A stretch of DNA of 64,000 nucleotides from Candidatus Rickettsiella isopodorum (GCF_001881495.1 NZ_LUKY01000032.1:124001-188000), one strand, 5' to 3'; counted from the first letter of the stretch, positions 25,067-36,242 are shown. A program made the numbers and translations. The notes: generated by a model from the sequence alone, not told the origin.

Positions 25067-26809
25067 ATGAATTTAGATTATTTAGATAACAAAATACCTC
25101 AACGTTGGCTATTGTTACTGTGTTATTACCTACCCTTTTGTAATTTATTATCTTTTTATATAAGGCCTAGCAGTTTTTATTTTAAATGTCGCACATTTAT
25201 CAATGAACTGAAGCACAGCGGTCAGAAAGATTTTCCTTTAGCACAGCTGCCTGATTTTTTATATCTTTTGGAAAAATATTCGTTTAAAGAAACTGAGAAA
25301 AAACTAGCCAACGAAATAATTTCCGAAATTTTGATTAAAGATCATAAAAAATTCAAAAAAGATCATTTAATTGCGTTGTTGGCACGATTTGATCCTGATG
25401 ATAAAAGTAGCCGTACACCTATCCTCAACAACGCCCTGGAACATATCCCCTCTAAATTTTACGCTGAATACTTGAGCAGTTTAAACGCCAGTCAATGTAC
25501 TTTACGAGACTTAAAATGGTGTGTACGCTTAAAAATTAAACTGAAACTAGAAGATAGATTAGCACTCACCTTATCATTGCCTGATGACAAATTAATTACC
25601 TACCAATCAATTATTTTTCCATTAGTAGCCCAAGAATGTAATGAGCTCCTAAATCCTCAATTCGGTTTGAATAAATTTTTAAGTGATCATATCATTAGCC
25701 AATTGCTAGAATTTATCTTTATACGTAATCCTCGTTTAATTTTTTCTTCTACTTTCATTCAAACATTACTAAGCCAATTGTTGGAAATTCAAGACCCATT
25801 ATTAACTTCACGTATTTTAAAACTGGATATATCAGAACGATTTACTTTTTTTGAAAACTTTTTAGTCAATAGCGAAAATTTCCAGCAAACCAGTCACCAT
25901 TTCCTTAGTTTTTGCCAGGAAGATCGATGCTCTGCTATGATCGATCACTTGATCAATTGCGTATTTAATACTCAAGAAGCTGCGCAGGATGAAACCTTAC
26001 AGGAAGAAAAAAAATTGACTCTGGATAGCTGGAAGAATTTTTTATTAACAAAACTCTTGGAAGGAAGCTATCGATTGAGTTTATTTCAATTTCTTGCTAT
26101 CCAAACATTAACCAAAAAACAACTGGATTTAGAAAAACTAAAACAACTTTTTAACACGTGCAATTCACCTGAACAGGAGAAAAATTTTTCACTTGCCTGC
26201 CAATCCTCTGTTGTTGAATATAGTATTCTCGCAATAAAAACCTATATTAAAGATAATTTCATGATACACGTACGCAAAGAAAACACTCGTCACGATATTC
26301 ACCGTGCTTTTTATCGATTTTTTAACAACGAGTATACGGGTAAACCTCTCAATGTTTCGAAACTTATTTTAAAAAAATTACCTGAGCATTTACAAGCTAC
26401 CTACGAAACAGATTTAAACTTTTTACAACAATTATTATCGCAACTCTATTTAATAGAAAACAACCCTAGCTTAGTGGAATTTAAAAATAAACGTTGGATG
26501 GCATGGAATAAAGCTCAAAGAGAATATGAAGAAATCAGCGAGGCGCGTAGAGAACTTCTACAACGCATCCACGATGGACTACAAAGTAGTGTTTCTTATC
26601 AACGCATGAATGAGATTTTTGGCAGCAAAGCACAAATCGTGCAGGAAAAATGGAAACAGACTTTAGGTGTTCATTTTTTTGATGCCAATGATAAAGAGGA
26701 GCGTAAACTCGCATTACAAGATGCGGCTAAAATTATCCAATTTAAACGTGAATATAATGATACTTCTTCCTTGGGCACTTCACCCATGGCAGGCAGTTAT
26801 TTTAGCTAA
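25067..26809 (+). CDS. 580-residue helical protein of unknown function
   Basis: I do not recognise this protein. It is Leu/Lys-rich and predicted almost entirely helical. One hydrophobic stretch at residues 13-33 (WLLLLCYYLPFCNLL) might be a membrane anchor but lacks signal peptide features. The C-terminal 130 residues are charged and coiled-coil-like (WNKAQREYEEISEARRELL), ending in a Ser/Thr/Gly-rich tail. A strong ribosome binding site (AAGGAGG) precedes the ATG. It is followed by the chitinase after about 170 bases. The AT-rich content, large helical body and flexible C-tail recall secretion-system effectors of Legionellales, but this is inference. Confidence 0.7.
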   Translation: MNLDYLDNKIPQRWLLLLCYYLPFCNLLSFYIRPSSFYFKCRTFINELKHSGQKDFPLAQLPDFLYLLEKYSFKETEKKLANEIISEILIKDHKKFKKDHLIALLARFDPDDKSSRTPILNNALEHIPSKFYAEYLSSLNASQCTLRDLKWCVRLKIKLKLEDRLALTLSLPDDKLITYQSIIFPLVAQECNELLNPQFGLNKFLSDHIISQLLEFIFIRNPRLIFSSTFIQTLLSQLLEIQDPLLTSRILKLDISERFTFFENFLVNSENFQQTSHHFLSFCQEDRCSAMIDHLINCVFNTQEAAQDETLQEEKKLTLDSWKNFLLTKLLEGSYRLSLFQFLAIQTLTKKQLDLEKLKQLFNTCNSPEQEKNFSLACQSSVVEYSILAIKTYIKDNFMIHVRKENTRHDIHRAFYRFFNNEYTGKPLNVSKLILKKLPEHLQATYETDLNFLQQLLSQLYLIENNPSLVEFKNKRWMAWNKAQREYEEISEARRELLQRIHDGLQSSVSYQRMNEIFGSKAQIVQEKWKQTLGVHFFDANDKEERKLALQDAAKIIQFKREYNDTSSLGTSPMAGSYFS

Positions 26810-26976
26810 CACTCCATCATACCCATTAAGAAAATCCGATCTTCATTTTAGGCCGCTTCAGACTGGTTTAATATCCCCCCAGCGATTAAACAGCTTATAA
26901 AGCAATTGAAAGACCTACTCCTCCGAGTAAACTAATTTATGATCATTTAAATAATTTAATAATGACAAGGAGATTT

Positions 26977-28743
26977 ATGGATATTATTAAAGATATAAAA
27001 GTAGTTCCCTGGGATCACCAAAGTGGTACGGGACCTTTTCATGTTATTTTTTCGAGTCAAATTTGGAAAAACGCTTGGTGGGTAGAACGCGAACATTGCC
27101 CGGGAAAATGGCAAGAAGACCCAAATCATAATCCTTGGCGTATATTTCGCGCGGCAACGAGTGAAGAAATAGCCCTAGGCAATCCTACAAGTTGTGATAG
27201 TGCCGAAGATTGCAACAAATTATTATGCAAGGATCCAAAAACCGAAGCTACCTATCAGAAAGTGGGTTATAAAGCCGATGGATCGGGTACTAATCTTTCG
27301 TACACTTCAGCGCGTGTCGCAAAATCTGTTTACAATATTTACGAAAAATCTGAGACCAAACCTAAGTTATCTGCTTATATAACTGATTGGTGCCAATATG
27401 ATGCCAGATTGCAAAATGAAACGGATCCTACTCAAGCTGGACGTGGTTTTGATCTTACTAAAATCGATCCTAACGTATTTGACCGACTTATCTTTTCTTT
27501 CATGGGTATTTATGGAGACTTTGGAGAAAAAGCCCACGTTTTGCAAAAATCAGTGGATGGCTGGAATAAACAAGCATCCACTGCAATGAGAAAGGGCCAC
27601 ATCGTGCTAATGGATCCTTGGGGCGATCTCGCCACTTATACGAATGTAGGTTTAAGCGCAGCTCAAGGACATATGGATTTAACTTATGATAATTATCTCA
27701 ACTATTATCAACAAAAAAAGGCAGCCGGCTTATTAGGTGGGATGAGAGAACTTAAGAAAAAAAATCCCGCTTTAAAATTCTCTTTTAGTGTAGGTGGTTG
27801 GACTTTATCAGGATTTTTCTCGGATATGGTTAAAAATCAAGAAATGCGCGAAGAATTTATCAATAGTGTCATTGATTTCATCGAGAGATTCCCGATGTTT
27901 GATGGTATTGATATCGACTGGGAATATCCAGGCACCACCGGAAATGCGGGTAATCATTTTGATCCAGAAAACGATGGTAATAATTATGCTCTATTAATTA
28001 GTGAATTACGTACCGCATTAGATATTAAATTTGGAAAAAAAACCAAAACTATCACCATTGCGATGAGTGCGGATCCTGAAAAAATGAAATTTAGCAACAT
28101 AGCAGGCTTGAAAAAAGCAGGCTTAGATTTTATTTTTCTGATGAGTTATGACTTTTTTGGTACTGGTTGGGCTCCTAGTTTAGCACACCATAGCAACTTG
28201 CAAAAATCACTAGTATCTGACTTTTCTGCGATCAAAGCATTAGCTTATTTGGTAAGTGAAGGTATTCCAACCCAGATGATTCATTTAGGTGTGGCCAATT
28301 ATGCACGTGCTGCAGCAGATGCGAATTTAAGCTCATTAAAATATAATATACAAGGTAAGGCTTTGGGCAGTTTTGAAAACGGTGCCTATGAATTCTTTGA
28401 TTTAATTAAAAACGTTCTTGATTTAGAAGCAAACGCAGCGCAAGGCAAAAATGGTTTCAACCTAATGACCGATACCGATGCCGATGCGGATATTCTGTAT
28501 AGTACGAATACCCAACATTACATCTCGCTGGAAACACCCCGAACAGCAAAAAACAAAGGTGAATACGTTAAAAATCATGGTCTAGCAGGCTGTTTCAGTT
28601 GGTCTTGCGATCAAGATGATGGTTTATTAGCCAACGCTTGCAGAGAAGGAATGGGTTATAAGGTCATTAAGGAAAATTTTGCGATGGATCACCTATATAA
28701 TAAGGGTATAGAATTTAATATGCCTGGAAAACTTAAAAAATAA
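26977..28743 (+). CDS. Glycoside hydrolase family 18 chitinase, no signal peptide
   Basis: About 588 residues. The GH18 barrel (about 125-565) carries the SxGG strand FSFSVGGWTLSG, the catalytic DxxDxDxE as FDGIDIDWEYPG (acid Glu316) and the substrate-binding LMSYDFFGTGW. The N-terminal region (about 20-65), with NAWWVEREHCPGKW and NPWRIFRAAT, resembles a CBM5/12-type chitin-binding module. ATG 26977 is preferred: AAGGAG is 7 bases upstream, and a frame five codons longer would include it. There is no Sec signal peptide, so export would need another route or lysis. Endo-chitinase activity fits an arthropod host (peritrophic matrix), by inference. An intrinsic terminator follows. Confidence 0.9.
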   Translation: MDIIKDIKVVPWDHQSGTGPFHVIFSSQIWKNAWWVEREHCPGKWQEDPNHNPWRIFRAATSEEIALGNPTSCDSAEDCNKLLCKDPKTEATYQKVGYKADGSGTNLSYTSARVAKSVYNIYEKSETKPKLSAYITDWCQYDARLQNETDPTQAGRGFDLTKIDPNVFDRLIFSFMGIYGDFGEKAHVLQKSVDGWNKQASTAMRKGHIVLMDPWGDLATYTNVGLSAAQGHMDLTYDNYLNYYQQKKAAGLLGGMRELKKKNPALKFSFSVGGWTLSGFFSDMVKNQEMREEFINSVIDFIERFPMFDGIDIDWEYPGTTGNAGNHFDPENDGNNYALLISELRTALDIKFGKKTKTITIAMSADPEKMKFSNIAGLKKAGLDFIFLMSYDFFGTGWAPSLAHHSNLQKSLVSDFSAIKALAYLVSEGIPTQMIHLGVANYARAAADANLSSLKYNIQGKALGSFENGAYEFFDLIKNVLDLEANAAQGKNGFNLMTDTDADADILYSTNTQHYISLETPRTAKNKGEYVKNHGLAGCFSWSCDQDDGLLANACREGMGYKVIKENFAMDHLYNKGIEFNMPGKLKK

Positions 28744-28765
28744 ATAATACTTACAATTTAATTTT

Positions 28766-28794
28766 AAGAGTGCTCTTCAGGCACTCTTTTTTTT
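28766..28794 (+). terminator. Intrinsic terminator after the chitinase gene
   Basis: AAGAGTGC and GCACTCTT form an 8-base stem with a 7-base loop (TCTTCAG) followed by a run of T. It begins 23 bases after the chitinase stop and lies in front of the convergent PLP-enzyme gene. Confidence 0.85.
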
Positions 28795-28862
28795 AATCAA
28801 AACTTTGTTTTATTAAACTAATATTAAACAAAAAAGTTGAATCTTTTTATTTTACTTAGTTA

Positions 28863-29840
28863 TCATGAAAGCAGATTATTTTCCTGCATCCAATCGTCAT
28901 TATAAATCTTGCTCAGATATTTAATACCACTATCCGGTAACACTGTCACAATAGTGGTAGGTTCGGTTAATTCGGCGGCAATCTTTAATGCCGCCCATAC
29001 GTTGGCACCCGATGAACCTCCCACTAATAATCCTTCTTCTTTAGCTAAGTGTCGCGCGGTTATAAAAGCATCTTTGTCATTAAAAGGAACAATTTCATCC
29101 AATACTGAAAAATCGAGTGCTTTCGCAATGTGATCTTCACCGACACCTTCAATTAAATAATTACAATTCCCTTCTTTAGAAATTTTTCCCGTCTTAAAGT
29201 ATTCAAAATAAATAGAACCTATCGGATCGGGCATCACCACTTTAATGGCTGGATTTTTTTCTTTGAGAAAACGACCTATACCAGAAACTGTCCCGCCAGT
29301 ACTGCCAGATGCTATAAAAATATCGATTTTACCACGTGTTTGTTGCCAAATTTCTGGGGCCGTGCTGACATAATGTGCTTCAGGATTTTTTGGATTATCA
29401 TATTGGTCGATTCGAAAACTATTTGGCGTTTCGGCAGCGATACGTTTAGCCACATTGACGTAATGTTCAGGAGAATCCGGAGCAGCTGCGGTCGGTGTTA
29501 CCACTATTTCGGCACCATACGCACGTAAGGCATTTTGTTTTTCCAGACTGACTTTATCTGGCATCGTCAAAATAGCACGGTAACCTTTTATAGCGGCTAG
29601 CATCGCAATAGCGGCACCGGTATTACCAGAGGTATTTTCAACCAGCGTACCGCCAGGTTTTAACCAGCCTTTTTGTTCCGCATCGGCAATAATATACTCA
29701 ACAATTCGATCCTTGATACTACCGCTAGGATTAGCAAATTCACATTTTACTAAAATAGTAACCTGCTTATTAGGCACAATTCTTTTTAATTTAATAAGCG
29801 GTGTATTCCCTATCGATCGTAAAAGAGAATCTATCATCAT
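28863..29840 (-). CDS. PLP-dependent cysteine synthase / cystathionine beta-synthase-like protein
   Basis: A 325-residue fold-type II PLP enzyme. IGNTPLIKL opens the chain; the PLP Lys is in PSGSIKDR (near 43); ENTSGNTG is the substrate loop; [10 protein letters not shown] binds the PLP phosphate. The EGVGEDHI segment is more like bacterial cystathionine beta-synthases than CysK, and no regulatory CBS domains follow, so either O-acetylserine sulfhydrylase or beta-synthase activity is possible. It overlaps sucD by 4 bases (ATGA), so it is translationally coupled to the TCA operon, an unusual partner. Confidence 0.85.
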   Translation of the reverse strand: MMIDSLLRSIGNTPLIKLKRIVPNKQVTILVKCEFANPSGSIKDRIVEYIIADAEQKGWLKPGGTLVENTSGNTGAAIAMLAAIKGYRAILTMPDKVSLEKQNALRAYGAEIVVTPTAAAPDSPEHYVNVAKRIAAETPNSFRIDQYDNPKNPEAHYVSTAPEIWQQTRGKIDIFIASGSTGGTVSGIGRFLKEKNPAIKVVMPDPIGSIYFEYFKTGKISKEGNCNYLIEGVGEDHIAKALDFSVLDEIVPFNDKDAFITARHLAKEEGLLVGGSSGANVWAALKIAAELTEPTTIVTVLPDSGIKYLSKIYNDDWMQENNLLS

Positions 29841-30706
29841 AAAAATTGAGCAATTACTTTACCCATATCGGCAGGCGATTTTACCGTATGTACACCAGCT
29901 GCTTCCAAGGCTTTAAATTTTTCAGCCGCAGTACCTTTACCACCCGAAATAATCGCACCGGCATGGCCCATACGTTTTCCAGCAGGTGCTGTCATACCGG
30001 CAATATAAGCCACCACAGGCTTAGTAACATAGGTTTTAATAAAATCTGCCGCTTCTTCTTCCGCCGTACCACCAATTTCACCGACCATTAAAATAGCTTC
30101 CGTTTGCGGATCTTCTTGAAACAAACGCAATATATCAACAAAGTTCATCCCTGGAATAGGATCTCCGCCAATACCAACACAAGTACTTTGACCGAAACCT
30201 AGATCAGTCGTTTGTTTAACCGCTTCATAGGTTAACGTACCCGAACGTGATACGATCCCCACGCGACCGGGTTTGTGGATATAACCAGGCATAATACCTA
30301 TTTTACATTGGCCGGGTGTAATCACACCAGGACAATTCGGTCCTATTAAGCGCGCATGGGTATTCGTTTCTAAATAAACCTTCACATCGAGCATATCCAA
30401 TACAGGTATCCCTTCAGTAATACAAACAATTAATGAAATACCCGCATCGGCGGCTTCAACAATAGAATCTTTACAAAAAGGTGCGGGAACATAAATAACA
30501 CTCGCATCAGCACCGGTTTTTTCAATAGCATCAGCGACGGTATTAAATACCGGCAAATCTAAATGCTGTGCTCCCCCTTTTCCAGGCGTTACACCACCGA
30601 CCATCTGTGTACCATAAGCGATGGCTTGCTCAGAATGAAAAGTTCCTTGTTTCCCGGTGAAGCCTTGACAAATGACTTTGGTGTTTTTGTCGATTAATAT
30701 ACTCAT
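29837..30706 (-). CDS. sucD: Succinate--CoA ligase alpha subunit
   Basis: A 289-residue CoA-binding alpha chain of succinyl-CoA synthetase, which converts succinyl-CoA to succinate with substrate-level phosphorylation. The N-terminal Rossmann CoA domain ([18 protein letters not shown]), GPNCPGVI and the phospho-His site GHAGAI (near 245) are intact. It follows sucC after 62 bases and overlaps the PLP-enzyme gene. Length matches E. coli SucD (289). Confidence 0.97.
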   Translation of the reverse strand: MSILIDKNTKVICQGFTGKQGTFHSEQAIAYGTQMVGGVTPGKGGAQHLDLPVFNTVADAIEKTGADASVIYVPAPFCKDSIVEAADAGISLIVCITEGIPVLDMLDVKVYLETNTHARLIGPNCPGVITPGQCKIGIMPGYIHKPGRVGIVSRSGTLTYEAVKQTTDLGFGQSTCVGIGGDPIPGMNFVDILRLFQEDPQTEAILMVGEIGGTAEEEAADFIKTYVTKPVVAYIAGMTAPAGKRMGHAGAIISGGKGTAAEKFKALEAAGVHTVKSPADMGKVIAQFL

Positions 30707-30768
30707 ACATCTAACCTTTTAAGAAAATATGTTTTATTTTGTAGCCAAAAAATCAAGTGCGAAGAGTA

Positions 30769-31944
30769 TCACGCAATTATTGGAGATTTAACAGCCGCTA
30801 CTATCTGTTCCGCTGCACCGGTTAAACTATTCGCAGCAATGATATTCAAACCACTTTCAGATAGTTTTTTTGCCCCTACCGCTGCATTATTACCTTCTAA
30901 ACGCACCACAACCGGAATTTTAACGCCCACATCTTTAACTGCACCAATAATTCCATCGGCAATCATGTCACAACGGACAATACCACCAAAAATATTCACT
31001 AATATCCCTTTGACTTTTTCATCGGATAAAATAATCTTAAATGCTTCCGTCACCCTTTCTTGTGTAGCACCACCACCCACATCTAAGAAATTAGCCGGGT
31101 TACCACCGTGTAATTTAATTAAATCCATCGTCGCCATGGCGAGACCCGCACCATTCACCATACAGCCAATGTCGCCATCTAAAGCAATGTAATTTAATTC
31201 CCAATCATGGGCACGATTTTCACGTTCATCTTCTTGGGAAGGATCACGCATAGCGCGTAACTGAGCTTGTCTAAATAAAGCATTATCATCGACTACCACT
31301 TTGGCATCTAAACAGATTAGCTGATCATTTTTATCGATAATCAAGGGATTAATTTCGACTAAACTCAGATCACGCTCGACAAACATCTTACCTAGACCTA
31401 ATAAAATTTGCGTAAATTCTTTTAATTGATTCGGTGTTAATTGCAATTTAAAACCAATATCACGTGCTTGATAAGGCATCACTCCTAACAAGGGATCCAT
31501 GGTAATTTTTAATATTTTTTCGGGTGTTTCTTCAGCCACCTTCTCAATTTCAACACCCCCTTCGGTACTTGCCATGATAACCACCCGACGTGTACTGCGA
31601 TCAAGCACCGCGCCTAAATAGAGTTCGCGTTTAATATCACAAGGCTGGGCAATCAATACTTGACTAACCGGTTGACCCTGCTCATCCGTTTGAAAGGTCA
31701 CTAAACGTCGACCCAGTAGACGTTTACTTTCCGCTACTACGGCTTCTTTACTCGTAACGTATTTAACACCCCCTGCCTTGCCTCTTCCACCCGCATGTAC
31801 CTGAGCTTTGACCATCCATGCATTTCCACCTAATGCTTCTGCAGCAGCCAAGGCCTCTTCGACTGTGCTAGCGGGTTTACCTAAGGGGATCGGTAGACCA
31901 TATTCGCTAAATAGTTCTTTACCTTGGTATTCATGTAGATTCAT
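30769..31944 (-). CDS. sucC: Succinate--CoA ligase beta subunit
   Basis: A 391-residue ATP-grasp chain of succinyl-CoA synthetase. The N-terminal [11 protein letters not shown], the nucleotide-binding [21 protein letters not shown] and the C-terminal [12 protein letters not shown] and [14 protein letters not shown] segments are all family signatures. It partners SucD downstream and follows sucB after about 105 bases, continuing the sdhCDAB-sucABCD order. Confidence 0.97.
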   Translation of the reverse strand: MNLHEYQGKELFSEYGLPIPLGKPASTVEEALAAAEALGGNAWMVKAQVHAGGRGKAGGVKYVTSKEAVVAESKRLLGRRLVTFQTDEQGQPVSQVLIAQPCDIKRELYLGAVLDRSTRRVVIMASTEGGVEIEKVAEETPEKILKITMDPLLGVMPYQARDIGFKLQLTPNQLKEFTQILLGLGKMFVERDLSLVEINPLIIDKNDQLICLDAKVVVDDNALFRQAQLRAMRDPSQEDERENRAHDWELNYIALDGDIGCMVNGAGLAMATMDLIKLHGGNPANFLDVGGGATQERVTEAFKIILSDEKVKGILVNIFGGIVRCDMIADGIIGAVKDVGVKIPVVVRLEGNNAAVGAKKLSESGLNIIAANSLTGAAEQIVAAVKSPIIA

Positions 31945-32049
31945 GGATTTCTTTTTCTCCTAATTATTACTATTACTTTTTAAAAAAAATGTAACGGATA
32001 GTTCTCACTCACAATGTCTGCTTATTGGAAGTCATTCATTGCTGCTAGC

Positions 32050-33279
32050 TTACACGTCAATCAACAAACGAGATGGATCTTCAAGTAGTTCTTTAATGGT
32101 TTTTAAAAAGCTCACTGATTCTTTGCCGTCAATAATACGATGATCATAGGATAAAGCAACATACATCATGGGTCGAATAACCACTTGACCGTTTTCTACC
32201 ACAGGTCGTTCCTCTATTTTATTCATCCCGAGTATCGCACTTTGCGGTGGATTAATAATGGGTGTGGCAAGTAGCGACCCGAAAACTCCGCCATTGGTAA
32301 TAGTAAATGTACCTCCGGTCATGTCTTCAATAGCGATCTGATTTTCTTTGGCTTTACGACCATAATTGGCAATCGTCTTTTCTATATCAGCAAACGATAA
32401 ACGATCCGCATCGCGCACAATAGGTACCACCAAACCCCGATCGGTCGAGACAGCAATGCCAATATCAAAATAACTATGATAAACCACTTCGTTACCATCA
32501 ATGGATGCATTCACAGCGGGAAAACGCTTCAAAGCTTCTATAACCGCCTTAGTAAAAAACGACATAAAGCCCAAACGTGTACCGTGTCTCTTTTCAAAAC
32601 TGTCTTTATAGAGACTACGCAGTTCAATGACTTTTTGTAGATTAATTTCATTAAAAGTTGTCAAAATAGCCGCATTATGCTGCGCCGCCACAAGTCGTTC
32701 AGCGATGCGCGCACGTAACCGTGTCATGGGTACACGTTTTTCCAAACGTTCATTGCGGGCAGGCGTATCCGATACAGGGGCATCAGCAGCCATCCGCTTG
32801 GATAGATCCGAAGGTAATGTTTGTGGTGCAGGTGCTTTTGCTTGCTGCAATACATCGGATCGCGTCACACGACCTGATTTACCGCTACCTGAGATATTCT
32901 CTAAAGGTAAACCTTGTTCTGCTGCGCTACGTCTTGCCGCAGGACCTGCCAAATGGGTGTCACTATCCGCAGGTTTAGTTTTTTCTGCGACGGGTGCTGC
33001 TGCTGATTGAGAGGGTTGATCTGTTTTCATACTCGCTTCCTTGTCAGTGTCTAGATGCGCTAAAATTTCACCCGCTTTAACCACAGTTCCTGCTTGTTTT
33101 ATAATTTCGCCCATCACACCGTCGGCGGGTGCCGGTACTTCTAAAACCACTTTATCAGTTTCCAGATCGACTAGATTATCATCCCGTTTAACCTTTTCAC
33201 CTGATTTTTTATGCCACGTGATGACGGTCGCATCAGCAACCGACTCAGGCAACATCGGAACTTTTACTTCAATACTCAT
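32050..33279 (-). CDS. sucB: 2-oxoglutarate dehydrogenase E2, dihydrolipoyl succinyltransferase
   Basis: A 409-residue core of the 2-oxoglutarate dehydrogenase complex. One lipoyl domain lies at about 1-78 with the lipoylated Lys in [14 protein letters not shown]. An Ala/Pro linker, a peripheral subunit-binding domain ([14 protein letters not shown], near 112-150) and the acyltransferase domain (about 180-408) follow; the catalytic motif is SYDHRIIDG near 375. It starts 46 bases after sucA. The E3 gene lpd is not in this window. Confidence 0.97.
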   Translation of the reverse strand: MSIEVKVPMLPESVADATVITWHKKSGEKVKRDDNLVDLETDKVVLEVPAPADGVMGEIIKQAGTVVKAGEILAHLDTDKEASMKTDQPSQSAAAPVAEKTKPADSDTHLAGPAARRSAAEQGLPLENISGSGKSGRVTRSDVLQQAKAPAPQTLPSDLSKRMAADAPVSDTPARNERLEKRVPMTRLRARIAERLVAAQHNAAILTTFNEINLQKVIELRSLYKDSFEKRHGTRLGFMSFFTKAVIEALKRFPAVNASIDGNEVVYHSYFDIGIAVSTDRGLVVPIVRDADRLSFADIEKTIANYGRKAKENQIAIEDMTGGTFTITNGGVFGSLLATPIINPPQSAILGMNKIEERPVVENGQVVIRPMMYVALSYDHRIIDGKESVSFLKTIKELLEDPSRLLIDV

Positions 33280-33325
33280 CTCTGGATTCCTCTAAGTTAA
33301 TTCAGCTTTTTGGCTTAAAAAAAAT

Positions 33326-36115
33326 CTAGGTTAAAGCTTCTTTAACCAATGTTTGTTGTTCTTCTGCATGCACTAAAGGTGAACCTACCGCAGGAGCTGC
33401 GGAAGCGGGTCTACCTATATATCGTAAGGTTTGAGTTTTTCCAAGACACGAAACAAGATGATGTTGGACACCATACCAAGCCCCTTGGTTTTTAGATTCT
33501 TCTTGGCACCACACTACATCTTTGACTTTAGAATAACGTTTTAGTTCGGCATTGAGCTCGATGTCTGGGAAAGGATACAGTTGTTCGATACGTATCAGTG
33601 CAATATCATCACATTTTTTCATGCGACATTGTTCAAGTAAATCATAATAAACCTTACCGCTACATAAAACGACACGTTTTACTTTTTTGACGTCGACTTC
33701 ACGGTCAGAAATAATAGATTGCCAACCGCCGCTGCTTAATTCATGCAAAGTCGATACCGCTAATTTATTGCGTAACAAACTTTTCGGTGTCATCAGGATC
33801 AAAGGTTTCCGATAGCGGCGTAACATTTGCCGCCGCAAACAATGAAAAATCTGTGCGGGTGTACTGGGGACACAGACTTGCATATTATCTTGTGCGCATA
33901 GCTGTAAGAAACGTTCTAAACGGGCTGAGGTATGTTCAGGACCCGAACCTTCGTAACCATGAGGAAGAAATAAAACCAAACCACACAATCTTCCCCATTT
34001 TTGTTCCGAAGAACTTAAAAATTGATCAATAACAACTTGCGCGCCGTTAACAAAATCACCGTATTGTGCTTCCCAAATAACTAAACTATTCGGATTAGAA
34101 ATCGCATAACCATATTCAAAACCCATGACTGCCGCTTCTGAAAGTATGGAGTCAATAACAGAAAATGCATTGGGATGTTTGGCAAGCTGCGCTAAAGGGA
34201 CAATGGTTTGATTGGTATTAAAATCGTGAAGTACCGCATGACGGTGGAAAAAGGTACCCCGTTCACTGTCTTGACCGGATAAACGCACTTCATAATCTTC
34301 TTGCAATAAAGTGGCGTAAGCCAGCGTTTCGGCATAACCCCAATTTAATGGTAATTGACCCGCGGTCATTTTACGTCGATCTTCCATAATTTTGGCGACT
34401 TGTGGTTGCAATACAAAACCTTCGGGTAAGGTTTCAATTTGTGTAGCCAATTTTTTAAGAAGTTTTAAATTGACCGCGGTATCAACCACGGCACGCCAAT
34501 CTTGATAACGATAAGGGCGCCAATCAATACGATACGGATTGTCGTAATCGATAGTAAGACGTTGCACAACGGGCTCACCATTATCTAAGCAATTTCTATA
34601 GGCATCGGACCACTGTTGAACCTCGTCTGCAGTTACTACACCTTGACTCATTAAGACATCGGCATACTGCTGTTTTGCTGTCGGTAATTGCTTGATAGTT
34701 TGATACGTTATCGGCTGGGTTGCGGCAGGTTCATCAGCTTCATTATGGCCGTGACGACGATAACAAACTAAATCAATAACGACATCTTTTTTAAACGTTT
34801 GCCGAAAGTCAAATGCCAGTTGTAAAGTAAACAATACCGCTTCGGGGTCATCTCCATTGACATGAAAAATCGGCGCATCAACAATTTTAGCTGGGTCGGT
34901 ACAATACCAACTCGAACGCGCGTCTTGCGGGTCGGTGGTAAAACCGAGTTGATTATTCAACACAATATGTAAAGTCCCACCGGTTCCATAGGCTTCGGTT
35001 TGTGATAATTCAAAATTTTCCATAACGATGCCCTGACCAGAAAAGGCCGCATCACCATGAATAAGTAAAGGTAACACCTGACTTCTACCACTATCTTGAC
35101 GTCGCTCTTGGCGTGAACGTACTGAACCTTCTACCACAGGGTTAACAATTTCTAAATGTGAAGGATTAAACGCCATAGCGACGTGCATGATGCCATGATC
35201 AGTTTTTAAATCGGCAGCAAAACCTTTGTGATATTTCACATCTCCCGAGCGATTTTCTTGTGTTAGCTTACCAACGAACTCTTCAAACAATTTAGCCGGT
35301 GATTTACCTAAAATATTAATTAAGACATTTAATCGACCACGATGTGCCATGCCAATCACAATTTCTTGTACCGAATCAGCACTGGCATACGCGATTAATT
35401 CTTCGAGTAAAGGAATTAAACTATCACCGCCTTCCAAAGAAAAACGCTTTTGTGCGACAAATTTATTACCGAGAAATTTTTCTAAACCATCCGCCTTGAT
35501 CAAACTTTTTAAAATAGTTTTTTTAATTTGTGCTGAAAAACTCGGTTTACCCGCAACCGATTCAATACGCGATTGCAACCAGGATCGTTGTGCGTGATCG
35601 ACAATATGTTCATATTCAAAGCCTATAGTTCGACAGTAAATCTTTTTTAAATGCGCTAGCAAGCTTTCTGCCGTAACACTTTGTAAACCGAGTAAGCCAT
35701 TAAGATTAACGGTACGACCCAAATCTTGCTCATTAATATCGTGGCTTTCTAAACTTAAATCGACTATTTTTCGTTTGGAGGCTAATGCTAACGGATCCAA
35801 ATGCGCTTGATAATGACCATAGCGCCGATAAGCATCAATTAATCCTAGCAATTTATATTGAAAATCGCTGGTCTGGCGAGTCGTTCTCTTCTCAATAGGA
35901 CGTTGCGCTAATTCAGTGAAATAAGAACGTATGTCGGTATGCGAAACATCCTTTTCTTTATCACTGAGTTGATTAAAATAGGTTTGCCATTCAGCACTGA
36001 GCTGATTCGGGTCACGTAGGTATTGCTCATAGAGGGTTTCTAAATAAGTGCCATTGCCACTAAATAGATAGGAATTTTTTTGTAAGGCCTGTGCCGATTT
36101 TAATTGCTCAGTCAT
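33326..36115 (-). CDS. sucA: 2-oxoglutarate dehydrogenase E1 component
   Basis: A 929-residue thiamine diphosphate-dependent decarboxylase. The N-terminal E2-binding segment (about 1-60) is followed by the TPP region GMAHRGRLNVLINILGK, HVNGDDPEAV (TPP/Mg site) and the C-terminal pyrimidine-binding part with LPHGYEGSGPEHTSARLERF. Length is typical (about 930). It heads sucAB and lies 127 bases after sdhB. Its need for TPP links it with the thiamine operon at 42.6 kb. Confidence 0.97.
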   Translation of the reverse strand: MTEQLKSAQALQKNSYLFSGNGTYLETLYEQYLRDPNQLSAEWQTYFNQLSDKEKDVSHTDIRSYFTELAQRPIEKRTTRQTSDFQYKLLGLIDAYRRYGHYQAHLDPLALASKRKIVDLSLESHDINEQDLGRTVNLNGLLGLQSVTAESLLAHLKKIYCRTIGFEYEHIVDHAQRSWLQSRIESVAGKPSFSAQIKKTILKSLIKADGLEKFLGNKFVAQKRFSLEGGDSLIPLLEELIAYASADSVQEIVIGMAHRGRLNVLINILGKSPAKLFEEFVGKLTQENRSGDVKYHKGFAADLKTDHGIMHVAMAFNPSHLEIVNPVVEGSVRSRQERRQDSGRSQVLPLLIHGDAAFSGQGIVMENFELSQTEAYGTGGTLHIVLNNQLGFTTDPQDARSSWYCTDPAKIVDAPIFHVNGDDPEAVLFTLQLAFDFRQTFKKDVVIDLVCYRRHGHNEADEPAATQPITYQTIKQLPTAKQQYADVLMSQGVVTADEVQQWSDAYRNCLDNGEPVVQRLTIDYDNPYRIDWRPYRYQDWRAVVDTAVNLKLLKKLATQIETLPEGFVLQPQVAKIMEDRRKMTAGQLPLNWGYAETLAYATLLQEDYEVRLSGQDSERGTFFHRHAVLHDFNTNQTIVPLAQLAKHPNAFSVIDSILSEAAVMGFEYGYAISNPNSLVIWEAQYGDFVNGAQVVIDQFLSSSEQKWGRLCGLVLFLPHGYEGSGPEHTSARLERFLQLCAQDNMQVCVPSTPAQIFHCLRRQMLRRYRKPLILMTPKSLLRNKLAVSTLHELSSGGWQSIISDREVDVKKVKRVVLCSGKVYYDLLEQCRMKKCDDIALIRIEQLYPFPDIELNAELKRYSKVKDVVWCQEESKNQGAWYGVQHHLVSCLGKTQTLRYIGRPASAAPAVGSPLVHAEEQQTLVKEALT

Positions 36116-36242
36116 GATGGTTAAATTTTATCCTATTAAGTGCTCACCGTTAAGTAAACTTATATACTCGGTGTGAGTATAGTTTATTGTATTTATCTAA
36201 ATAACAGAAATCATCGCTGACTCAGTGTTCTGCTAAAAAGCT

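Noticed and set aside
30740-30770. Possible third copy of the 106-base repeat
   Set aside because: Only the right-end block is partly similar (GCCAAAAAATCAAGTGC...GAGTAT) and part lies at the sucC stop; too weak to call.
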